Origin: CAYNRA01 sp046296415
Lineage (GTDB): Bacteria; Bacteroidota; Bacteroidia; Cytophagales; Spirosomataceae
Reading direction: 5' to 3'
Assembly (NCBI GenBank): GCA_046296415.1
Contig: JBKBLN010000002.1
Span: forward strand, 372,001 to 436,000
Length of the DNA: 64,000 nt
The notes under the pieces are model-generated. The model made no database searches. It was not told the origin of the DNA and saw only the letters and a program-made list of their open reading frames with translations. Positions 52,290 to 61,100 of the stretch are shown here, piece by piece (positions within the stretch are counted from its first letter, which is position 1; the number at the start of each line of letters is the position of its first letter). The position numbers and the translations under genes are program-made.

Positions 52290-52703
52290 ATGAAAAATGC
52301 ACAATATCTGACCAAGAATTTATATTCCACTGCTAATGCATCCGAAATCATTGATTTTTTGGTAGATCACCAGGCAATGCCTAAAAATTTACAGCAGAAC
52401 CATGTAGTTTCTATGTTCGACGGAGACGACTTCGTCTTGGTTTTGTTCATTCAATCGGAAAAACAGGAGAAATTTATGTTATTCCGTTTTGAGAACTTTG
52501 CAGTTTGCAAAGCAGAGATGATGAAACTTTCTAACATTTTCAATGGATTGATTGCGTCAGAAGAGGATACACATTCGTATAAAAAAGCCAAACGGATTTT
52601 AGATGAAACCATATACATGTTGCCAACATATCGCGCCATTTATGGTTATAAGGTAGATGAGAACCTTCTGTTTGATGCAGACGAAAAACAAGTTGCCCTT
52701 TAA
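52290..52703 (+). CDS. Conserved-looking hypothetical protein, cytosolic
   Basis: A 137-residue protein with no signal peptide or membrane segment. I do not recognise a family. It reads as a compact alpha/beta domain: NASEIIDFLVDHQAMP, then two strands (VVSMFDGDDFVLVLFIQ; KFMLFRFENFAVC) and helices (AEMMKLSNIFNGLIA, SYKKAKRILDETIYML). Its own promoter-like sequence and regular codon use support translation. The next small gene follows 17 bases after the stop. Confidence 0.65.
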   Translation: MKNAQYLTKNLYSTANASEIIDFLVDHQAMPKNLQQNHVVSMFDGDDFVLVLFIQSEKQEKFMLFRFENFAVCKAEMMKLSNIFNGLIASEEDTHSYKKAKRILDETIYMLPTYRAIYGYKVDENLLFDADEKQVAL

Positions 52704-52720
52704 TTAAATCGAAATCCTCC

Positions 52721-52972
52721 ATGTTACATACCATTGTTTTATCCATCACTTTGTCCTTGGGTCAGACGGATCCAGGTGTACATGCTAGCAATTATAAACA
52801 CCCACAAAAAGCCAAGAAGGCTTCAATGGGGTACTTTGAAAGCCGAAGAGAGGCGCGCTTGCAACAACGAAACTATAAGCAAGTTCAACAAGTAGGTGTG
52901 GCCGTAACCACCGATGCGGTTCAGCCACCTCACTTATTAGCCAAAAAAGCGCATTATAAAAAAGCGTTCTAA
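52721..52972 (+). CDS. Small basic exported hypothetical protein
   Basis: An 83-residue protein. A short hydrophobic N-terminus (MLHTIVLSITLSLGQT) may be a signal peptide. The rest is strongly basic with Lys/Arg/Gln-rich text (KKASMGYFESRREARLQQRNYKQVQQ). It is in the same transcript as the preceding unknown gene and is followed directly by a terminator. No family recognised. Confidence 0.5.
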   Translation: MLHTIVLSITLSLGQTDPGVHASNYKHPQKAKKASMGYFESRREARLQQRNYKQVQQVGVAVTTDAVQPPHLLAKKAHYKKAF

Positions 52973-52973
52973 T

Positions 52974-53003
52974 AAAAAAAGGCTGCCGTGGCAGCCTTTT
53001 TTT
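52974..53003. terminator. Bidirectional terminator
   Basis: AAAAAAAGGCTGCC (52974-52987) and GGCAGCCTTTTTTT (52990-53003) are perfect inverse copies with T's on both strands. It separates the convergent genes ending at 52972 (+) and 53002 (-). Confidence 0.9.
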
Positions 53004-53460
53004 ATGGGGTTTGATTCAGGGTTGAACGAAGTGATTTGGCCCAATTAATCAATGCCAATCTTTCCTCCTCCGTCAACTTAGCCTCGGGGTGCATCCAGGT
53101 GTAGGAATCCATGGGCATCCAATGCGTTTCCTGTGATTCCATCACCTCCTCTAATTTGTGATCAGCTTTTTTAAGGGGATAATTCCCAAACTCTGAAAAA
53201 TTCAAATGTTCTTTTCCTTCTTCTACATGGTGATTTAACCACCAACCCACAGGCTGTACATAACTATACCAAGGATAAACTGTGTGATTGGAATGGCAGT
53301 CGTAGCATGCCTTTTTTAACGTAATTTGAATAGGTTCGGGCACGTTATAACGAACCATTATGTCGTCCGGACTTTCATCAAGCGACTCATTTCGAGTCGG
53401 CTGAAACAATTGAGCACCTAAAATCAAGACAGCAGCTACCAAAAGAAGTTTTTTCGTCAT
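53002..53460 (-). CDS. Haem-binding domain (Haem_bd) protein
   Basis: A 152-residue protein with an N-terminal signal or anchor (MTKKLLLVAAVLILGAQLFQ) and the Haem_bd domain: CYDCHSNHTVYPWYSYVQPVGWW (CxxCH at Cys52, Cys55, His56) and WWLNHHVEEGKEHLNFSEF. The CxxCH motif should bind haem c covalently in the periplasm; the acidic tail has WMHPEAKLTEEER. Such proteins are found near cytochrome genes in Bacteroidota but no such neighbour occurs here. The start at 53460 (rather than a longer frame) begins the signal peptide. Confidence 0.88.
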   Translation of the reverse strand: MTKKLLLVAAVLILGAQLFQPTRNESLDESPDDIMVRYNVPEPIQITLKKACYDCHSNHTVYPWYSYVQPVGWWLNHHVEEGKEHLNFSEFGNYPLKKADHKLEEVMESQETHWMPMDSYTWMHPEAKLTEEERLALINWAKSLRSTLNQTP

Positions 53461-53539
53461 AGGGGTTAAGGATAAGGTATGCAAACAAAGATAGAACCCG
53501 CCCAACGACTTGACAAATTTTTTAAACACTTTTAAACAA

Positions 53540-53567
53540 GAAGCCCCGCTCGATGGAGCGGGGCTTC
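53540..53567 (-). terminator. Terminator of the first giant repeat protein gene
   Basis: GAAGCCCCGCTC (53540-53551) and GAGCGGGGCTTC (53556-53567) form a perfect GC-rich stem with a four-base loop, nine bases past the stop of the minus-strand gene. The T-rich text after it on that strand is imperfect (TTGTTTAAAAG). Confidence 0.75.
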
Positions 53568-53575
53568 GTTGCATA

Positions 53576-56500
53576 TTATGGAAGTTGTTCTCGAATAATG
53601 AAGAAGTTTTGCTTCAACAAGTTCCCTGGATGATTTTTGATTACGTTGAGGTAAATGAACTCAACATCGTTACCAGTACCTTGCGAAACTGCCTCACCAT
53701 TCAAGTTAACATCCCCAACGGTATACCCTCTTACCTTGTAGAAAGGTGAAGAGAAAATATTACCTGGATGACTAATAACCAACTGGAAGACATTGTTTAC
53801 ATCATTCGATGTACCTTGATAGATGATCGCATTCTCACCATCCACCAGTGAATTACCTGCCCACATCGCTCGTCCCTGCTCCACATCAACTTGCGGTACA
53901 CTTACCACATTGTTGGTTAGACGGAATGTAGGCGTTGTCGTCCGACGGAAATCCACCACTTGAGGCGAAAGACCCATCAGGATCGATGACTCTGACATCA
54001 CTCCTAGGTGATTCCGATGGCGTACCGCCACGAAATAACGCTCCGTTATGATGGACGTTCCGAAAACCACAGGTGAAACACCATCCAAGTCGACGATATC
54101 TCCATCCCGTTGCAATAGAGCCGCCCGGCTGTCGACAATGACAGTTGGGTTTTGACTACTGCGAAGCTCCACGAATACCCAATCCACGATGGCATTATTT
54201 CCACTGACCGCAAACACCGAAGGATTCACAGTTCCTGTTGCCGTGAAAGGTGACAAATATGCATACGGGCTGGTATTAGGTAACAAGCTTTTCGTACGCA
54301 ATTCATCCCGCATCAATGTATCCGGCAAGTTTACGCCAAACAACGCTCCTTGCAGGTAAACTTTGGGCAACAATTGTACTTTCGGAGTCGGTAAAACCGT
54401 AAAGGTAACATCCGCCGTCGAACAGTTGGTTGGATTCAACACTTCACAGATACGATACTCAAATGTATAATTTCCTGGAGTAACGGTCGTCCCTACAGAA
54501 ACCTGTCCAGTCAAGGTATTGAAGGTTACTCCTGCTGGTAAAGTACCCACAACACTCGTGATGACCGTGCCCGGAAGGATCGGTGCGTTGTAGAGTAAGT
54601 CGTTGGACTTCACATCTGCCACCGCTTGGCCACCAATTCGATGATACAAAACAGCCGTACTGTTATCATCCACTGCCAAAATCGGCCCCGCTCCCACATT
54701 TACCGTTACCTTGGCTATATCACAATTGGATGGATTGAGATTCTCACAAATTCTATAATCAAATGTGTAAGTTCCCGATGCCGTCCCTGGATTTACTGAC
54801 ACCGATCCAGTTAATGGATTAAATACCAGTCCGGTTGGAACCGGCGTAACCAAGGTTGTTGTAACCTCCAATGGAATCAAGGTCGCTAAATTTAAGCTAT
54901 CGTTCGACCAAATCGTCGGAATCGCTAAACCACCTACCGAACCATCAATAACCGTCAAATTCGTGTCATCTGTTGCTCGAATAACCGGAGGAACTACAGT
55001 TATGGTTACTGTCGCCTGATCACAGTTGGTTGGATTCAATACCTCACAAATTTGATAAGTCAAGGTATAAGGTCCTGCTGGTGTGCCAGGGAGAACATTC
55101 ACCGAGCCGTTCGGATTCAAGACCAATGGAGAGCCTACCGGATTATCCACCCGCGTTAAGTTCACCTTCGTTGGATCAAGTGGCGCCCCATTTTGTGTGT
55201 CGTTGGTCAATACATTCACTACATTCGTAGCTCCTGTTTTTCCGTTGATCGGTCCAGCTGTATCATTCACTGCATCCAATACTGCNNNNNNNNNNNNNNN
55301 NNNNNNNNNNNNNNNNNNNNNNNNNNNNNNNNNNNNNNNNNNNNNNNNNNNNNNNNNNNNNNNNNNNNNNNNNNNNNNNNNNNNGTCATTGGTGTAGACC
55401 GTCGGAATCGCAAGTCCACCCACAAATCCATTCACCGCAACCGGATTCGTATCATCCGTCGCTTTGATTTTCGGTGCCACGACTGTAATAGTGACAAGCG
55501 CTTCATCACAGTTCAGTGGATTTAAGATTTCACAAATCCGGTAAGTTAGAGTGTAGGTTCCAGCAGGAGTCCCAGGGAGAACACCGACTGTACCATTTAG
55601 ATTCAAAACCAACGGAGAACCGATGGAAAGGTCTGTGCGAGTCAATAGGAACCGTGAAGGAATCACCGGAGAACCGTTTTGGGTATCATTGGTGAATACA
55701 CTGAGAACATTGGTTGAGCCTGTTTTTCCATTCACAGGACCACCGATGTCGTCCACCGCATTAATAGGTGATAAGCCAACCGACACGGTTACTTTCGCGG
55801 TATCGCAGTTGGTAGGGTTCAGATTTTCACAAATTCTGTAGTCAAAGGTATATACTCCTTGGGGAGTCAACGGATTCACACCTACGGCTCCTGTGGAGGC
55901 ATTAAAAGTAATGCCACTTGGGAGTGGAGTAACTAGATTTCCTGTAATGTCAGCTAAGACAACGGGATTTCCGTTCAGTAAATCGTTGGAGTATACATTG
56001 GCGATGGCAGTACCACCCAGTAAACCCGAGATAGTCGTTGGGTTTGAGTCGTCCACGGCTAAGATATCCGCGGCGATTACATTGACGGTTACTTTGCCGA
56101 TATCACAATTGGTTGGATTGAGAATTTGACACAAGTTGTAGTCAAATGTATATGTTCCAGCCGGTGTGTTAGGCGCTACGTTTACGTTTCCATTGGCATT
56201 TAATGACAATGGAAATCCAACGGGTAGATTAATAGCGGTTACAGTTGCTTGGGTAGAATTGACAGGAGCTCCATTTAGCAAATCGTTGGTAAACACATTT
56301 ACGACATTGTTTGCACCCGTCTTTCCAATGATCGGACCAGCCGTATCGTCATTAGCTAAAATAGCGGGAGCCGCTACTTTGACAGTGACTTTGGCAGTAT
56401 CACAATTGGCATTATTCAAAACTTCACACATTCTATAGATGAATGTATAGGTACCCGCAGCGGTTCCGGCATTCACACCCACTGCACCACTCGTCGTGTT

Positions 56501-57574
56501 GAAGGTGATTCCGGTAGGCAAAGACCCTTGCAACGCGAGTGTCACTTGGCTGTTCACTACGGGTGCTAAATTTAGAGAGTCGTTTACACGAACATCCGCA
56601 ATAACTTGACCACCCACAAAACCGTTGATGGCTGTGGGATGGGTATCCGGATTAGCCACAATAACTTTAGCACTGACGTTGACCGTCACGGTGGCGATAT
56701 CACAAACAGTTGGATTGGCTTTATCACAAATTGAATACTGATAGGTATCGACACCAACAAAATTAGGATTGGAGGTGTAAGTGATAGTTCCATCAGGATT
56801 CACAACCGCCGTACCATTGGCAGGGGGTGTGGTGATGGTCAGATTGACTTGAGAAATTACCGGGGCAATCCCGTTGAAAATATCATTCCCTAAGATAGGT
56901 TGAACCTGCGCAACGGCAGATTGAACCGAATAGCTATTATTGAATGCATCCAAACAGTTGGCAGGTGCACCACTAACAGCTAAAAATTGCTCGAGTGGCT
57001 TTTGATTACCACCACCCGGCTGACCTGACCGAGAATAAAAAGAAGGCTGAACGTTCAAAGCCGCAAGATTATCGGCAAGCGGAACAAAAGGATCGTTTTT
57101 TTCTAAAATTTCAACTACTCCCAAACAGCCATTTCCGGTGAATTGAAACAACTCAACCGGTGTACCTACCACAAATGTACCATAATTCGTTTCAGAGGCA
57201 TCTTTCCCGATGATGTAATACGACCGATCAGGATCTAGGCCTTGGCCTTGGAAAAGAGGTTGTTGAGCGGGACCCAACTTCAATGGATTTTTTTCCCAAG
57301 TGCCTCGTGTGTCGAAAATACCCGTGATATTGAATCCGGAAGGAACCTCCAGCGAAACCTGGGCAGTAGCCCCTCGTTCCACCAAATCGAGGTTGTTGGC
57401 ATTCGGTGTGGCATAATTGGGAACTACCCACACGGTGTACCGTTGTGTTGTGACGGAGTAGGTGATACGGTATCCTACTGTGTTGGATGACAATTGCGCC
57501 TGGGCGGCATTGACTAATCCGAACAACAGCAGAAACACGCTCCATACCAGTCGGGTGAATAAATGTTTCCTCAT
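53576..57574 (-). CDS. Giant secreted Ig-like repeat protein with shared C-terminal module
   Basis: A protein of about 1332 residues (interrupted by an N gap of 33 codons). After a signal peptide (HLFTRLVWSVFLLLFGLVNAAQAQ) and a roughly 200-residue N-terminal domain come nine consecutive Ig/cadherin-like repeats of about 80-100 residues. They share V(D/N)D...GPxxGKTG...NV..V.TND, then (Y)xxCE.LNPxNCD.A.VT. Two alternating repeat types are visible. The last 260 or so residues (VQLLPKVYLQGALFGVNLPD ... ending IIREQLP) form a module shared with the next giant protein. I do not see a standard type A T9SS sorting domain. Chosen start: Met in MRKHLFTRL. Likely surface or matrix adhesin-like; function unknown. 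Confidence 0.85.
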   Translation of the reverse strand: MRKHLFTRLVWSVFLLLFGLVNAAQAQLSSNTVGYRITYSVTTQRYTVWVVPNYATPNANNLDLVERGATAQVSLEVPSGFNITGIFDTRGTWEKNPLKLGPAQQPLFQGQGLDPDRSYYIIGKDASETNYGTFVVGTPVELFQFTGNGCLGVVEILEKNDPFVPLADNLAALNVQPSFYSRSGQPGGGNQKPLEQFLAVSGAPANCLDAFNNSYSVQSAVAQVQPILGNDIFNGIAPVISQVNLTITTPPANGTAVVNPDGTITYTSNPNFVGVDTYQYSICDKANPTVCDIATVTVNVSAKVIVANPDTHPTAINGFVGGQVIADVRVNDSLNLAPVVNSQVTLALQGSLPTGITFNTTSGAVGVNAGTAAGTYTFIYRMCEVLNNANCDTAKVTVKVAAPAILANDDTAGPIIGKTGANNVVNVFTNDLLNGAPVNSTQATVTAINLPVGFPLSLNANGNVNVAPNTPAGTYTFDYNLCQILNPTNCDIGKVTVNVIAADILAVDDSNPTTISGLLGGTAIANVYSNDLLNGNPVVLADITGNLVTPLPSGITFNASTGAVGVNPLTPQGVYTFDYRICENLNPTNCDTAKVTVSVGLSPINAVDDIGGPVNGKTGSTNVLSVFTNDTQNGSPVIPSRFLLTRTDLSIGSPLVLNLNGTVGVLPGTPAGTYTLTYRICEILNPLNCDEALVTITVVAPKIKATDDTNPVAVNGFVGGLAIPTVYTNDXXXXXXXXXXXXXXXXXXXXXXXXXXXXXXXXXAVLDAVNDTAGPINGKTGATNVVNVLTNDTQNGAPLDPTKVNLTRVDNPVGSPLVLNPNGSVNVLPGTPAGPYTLTYQICEVLNPTNCDQATVTITVVPPVIRATDDTNLTVIDGSVGGLAIPTIWSNDSLNLATLIPLEVTTTLVTPVPTGLVFNPLTGSVSVNPGTASGTYTFDYRICENLNPSNCDIAKVTVNVGAGPILAVDDNSTAVLYHRIGGQAVADVKSNDLLYNAPILPGTVITSVVGTLPAGVTFNTLTGQVSVGTTVTPGNYTFEYRICEVLNPTNCSTADVTFTVLPTPKVQLLPKVYLQGALFGVNLPDTLMRDELRTKSLLPNTSPYAYLSPFTATGTVNPSVFAVSGNNAIVDWVFVELRSSQNPTVIVDSRAALLQRDGDIVDLDGVSPVVFGTSIITERYFVAVRHRNHLGVMSESSILMGLSPQVVDFRRTTTPTFRLTNNVVSVPQVDVEQGRAMWAGNSLVDGENAIIYQGTSNDVNNVFQLVISHPGNIFSSPFYKVRGYTVGDVNLNGEAVSQGTGNDVEFIYLNVIKNHPGNLLKQNFFIIREQLP
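55286..55384. other. Assembly gap inside repeat protein gene (99 N)
   Basis: A run of 99 N within the Ig-like repeat region of the 53576-57574 gene. By comparison with the other repeats the missing part of this unit should be about 70 residues (about 215 bases), so the run length is not the true length. The gap probably reflects unresolved near-identical repeats. Confidence 0.85.
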
Positions 57575-58098
57575 TTTTAAAACGTTAATAAATTGACAAT
57601 TGTACATACTTAGTTTTTAGGCTGTAAAGGCTTTTCTATGGTTTCTTTTTCAAAAAGGACTGAAAAGCAGAGTCCTTTAGAATTATAAATTTATTTTTAT
57701 AATAAAAAAATAGTCTAAAATCCACAGTAGAACGATCAAAATATATGCCATGAATGGGCATTTATTTTGAAATTCAGTCTCGTTGGGTTAATTAAATATT
57801 TGATAAGTAAAAAAAATACTTTCGTATGGATAAAATATGATTTTATCAAGTTTTGATCTTGTATATCTGACCCGCTGTCAGAGCTAATAAGGCCCTTGCT
57901 CTTTACTATTTCTTTATTGAAAGGAGATTTCAAAAGGAGTTAAATTTATGCTTACACAAAAAGCAATAATGCTTCCAATCTGATTTATTAAGAGCAAATG
58001 ATAAACGAATGACCTTTTTTTTCATACGAAATGCACAAAATGACCATTAAAAGCTATTTTTATGTAGTACTCAATTCCATATTTGATACGATTTATCC
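57575..58098. other. AT-rich intergenic region
   Basis: No gene is supported here. The stretch is AT-rich and must hold the promoter of the minus-strand gene ending at 53576, but I could not single out a convincing -33/-7 pair. Confidence 0.6.
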
Positions 58099-58142
58099 AA
58101 CCAAAAAGCGAGAGAACCAGATGATTCTCTCGCTTTTTGGTT
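58099..58142 (-). terminator. Strong terminator of the second giant gene
   Basis: AACCAAAAAGCGAGAGAA (58099-58116) and TTCTCTCGCTTTTTGGTT (58125-58142) are perfect 18-base inverse copies with an eight-base loop. On the minus strand it lies 20 bases after the stop of the giant gene. Confidence 0.85.
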
Positions 58143-58162
58143 ATTGTACACGAAAACACTTC

Positions 58163-61100
58163 TCAAGGAAGTTGCTCCCGGATCGTGAAGAAAGGCAGTA
58201 CCAAGCCATTACCGGGGTGATTGCTGATGATGTTTTGGTAAATGAATTCAAGATCATTTCCTGTCCCCTGGAAAACAGCCTCACCATTCATATCAATATC
58301 CTCCACATAATATCCTCGAGCTTTGAAGGTTGGTAAGATAAATACATTAAGTGGATCTGTGATGACACGTGTGTATATCGGGTTCACATCATTGGCCGTT
58401 CCTTGGTAAATAATTAATCGATCGAGCTCTGCATTACCCGCCCATAGAGCACGTCCTTGTTGGACCACGACCTGAGCCTGATTCAGTGCAGAAGATGAAA
58501 AACGGAACGTCGGGGTAGCGGCTTTTCGGAAATCCACGACCAATCCTGCTGGATTCATTGCCCTCGCCGTGGCCGTCATGACACCTAAGTGGTTTCGATG
58601 CCGCACCGCCACAAAATAAGACTGGGCGTTGGTCGCAGTCGAGAATTGGATCGCTGAAATCCCATCAATGTCCACAATATCACCATCTCGTTGCACCAAA
58701 GCGGCACGACTATCCACGACCACAGTGGAATCAGTGGAACTGCGCAACTCCACAAATACCCAATCTACAATCGCATTTGGGCCTGTTACAGCAAATACCG
58801 AAGCGTTTACGATGCCCACCGAGGTAACCGGTGAAAGGTAATTGTAGGGATGGCTCAAAGGTAGGCGATTTAAGACACGTAAATCGTCTCGCATCAAGGT
58901 ATCTGGTAATGTGACTCCATACAAGGAGCCTTGTAGGTATACTTTGGGTAAAAGTTTCACAAAAGGTGGTGGCACTACCGTAATTGTCACTGTTGCCGTA
59001 TCACAATTCGTTGGTAGCGAGATTTGACACAGCTGGTAATCAAACATATAAACCCCTGCTGGTACCCCGACATTGACACTCACAGCACCTGTAGACGTAT
59101 TAAACACAATACCAGACGGTAGCGTACCAATCAGGGTGGTCGAGGTGGTGGCCGCATCCACAGCTCCCCCATTCACCGTGTCGTTTAACCGAACAAAGAC
59201 CAAATTCTGTCCACCTACATCCGTTTGAACAGGACCCACCACGTCGTCACTCGCCACAATACAAGCCTTGATGGTCACAGTGACCGCTGTAGAGGCCGGG
59301 CTGTAACAATTGTTTGGCGCGGTTTGATTGAAGTAAAAGGCATAATAGGTTCCTGATAGCCCCAACTGAGTTGGGTTGGCTACTAAGGTGGCAGTTGCTG
59401 GATTGGATCCATTGAACCACACCAAGGTGGAATTTAAAGGTGGAGTACTCGTCACCAAATTCATCAAATTCACTGTTTGCGAGGGACAGCTATTTTGAAT
59501 TTCTTGGATCGAAACAACCGGCGCCTCGGTTGGACAGCAATTGAAACCAGGAGCGGTTACACCGCGGGTATCTACATAGGCACTGTATACCCGAATCACA
59601 TTGAGCACACTGGCCAAGGAATTGACTGAAATTCGAATTTCATCATACGCTTTGGTTGTTCGGAAACCAACATTGAATCGGCCAGGTCCTTGACCGATTA
59701 TATTAACTAACAACGCCAAATCGATTAATTGAGAACCCGAAGCACATTCTTGTAATACTCCGTTATTGTACGTACAAATCGAAAGAGAATTGAATAAATC
59801 CAACTGAATTAAATTATTCATATCCTCGATGGTAAATCCAGCCACACTTCCTTGAGGATAGGTGGTGATTCCGTCCAGTACAGAGACCGAGCCACTGGCC
59901 AAAACACCTGCTGCCACGGTAATCGTCGCAAAATCGGAATTGGAGGCAGATATAACCTGATTGGCATTTTGGACAGAACAGGCTACACAGGCGACACCGT
60001 CGATACCTGTCCGAAGGGAGTTGACCACCACAGGAGCCGTTGGTTCCTTCAAGAAGTAGGTTTGATTACACTCCAAGATCACTTCACAAAAACGTTTCAA
60101 AACCAATTTGTAAATCCGGGTGGTTCCTAAATTTACCGAAACCGTATTGGAGAGTGTAATTCTCACTTCATCAAACGATTGGGTGGTGATAAAACCGACG
60201 GTCCGACGGCCATCATCTGTCAGTAAAGAGGTTGAAACGGAAATCAAATCGTTGAGTCCCGATTTCGTCTCCCGTAAAACACCATTCAAATACGTTCGAA
60301 TGGTTAATCCATTTAAAATATCCGCAGATACTAAGCTGGTATTTTCAATGTCGAAACCAGCAAATGTTCCAGCTGCATAATCGGTCAATGGATCTTGGAT
60401 GGATACGGAACCCGAGATGCCCACCCCTGCTACCAAGACCACACTGGCAAAGTCAGTAGAATTGGCATTGATGACCCGCTCGGTATTGTCGATCGAACAA
60501 CCTACACAAGCTAATCCATCAATCCCTGTCCGATTGGCATTGACAACCACGGGGTAGATTGGCGACACCACGGAAGTGGAAGTGTTACAATCTAGCGCAG
60601 GACCTGCACAGAACCTTTTCACCACCGCATTGTACACTTGAGTACTGCCCAAACTCACCCCGACGGGTTGATTAAGCGTGAGTCGGATTTCATTAAAACT
60701 TTGGTTCGTTATAAATCCTATAGTTTGGCGGCTTGATCCTGAAAGAAGCGGAACATCTAAGAGTAAATTATTGGAGGACACCGTTTGGCGCAAGGTTCCA
60801 TTCAAATACGTCTGAATCGTTACGTTTCCGAGCAAATTCAGGCCTAAAAGTGTACTGCTTGATATGTCAAATCCGGCAAAATACCCAGCAGGATAGGTAT
60901 CGGCTAGATTCCGAACCGAAATACTTCCCGAAGCCAAAACACCCACATTGAGCGAAATAGTAGCAAAATCATTGGGATCGCTATTCACCACACGATCTGG
61001 ATTGGCCAAGGTCCCAATGGAAATACCACTGAGTCCGGTACGAGATGGCTCAATGACCGCCGCATAGGTCGTCCGATTCAACGCGGTGGTGACATTACAA

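Noticed and set aside
53576..57574. CRISPR-like or phage tail-fibre repeats
   Set aside because: The repeats are coding, in frame, with Ig/cadherin-like text and a signal peptide.
57736..57933. Small minus-strand open frame of 65 codons
   Set aside because: AT-rich random-looking text with no start context or family resemblance.
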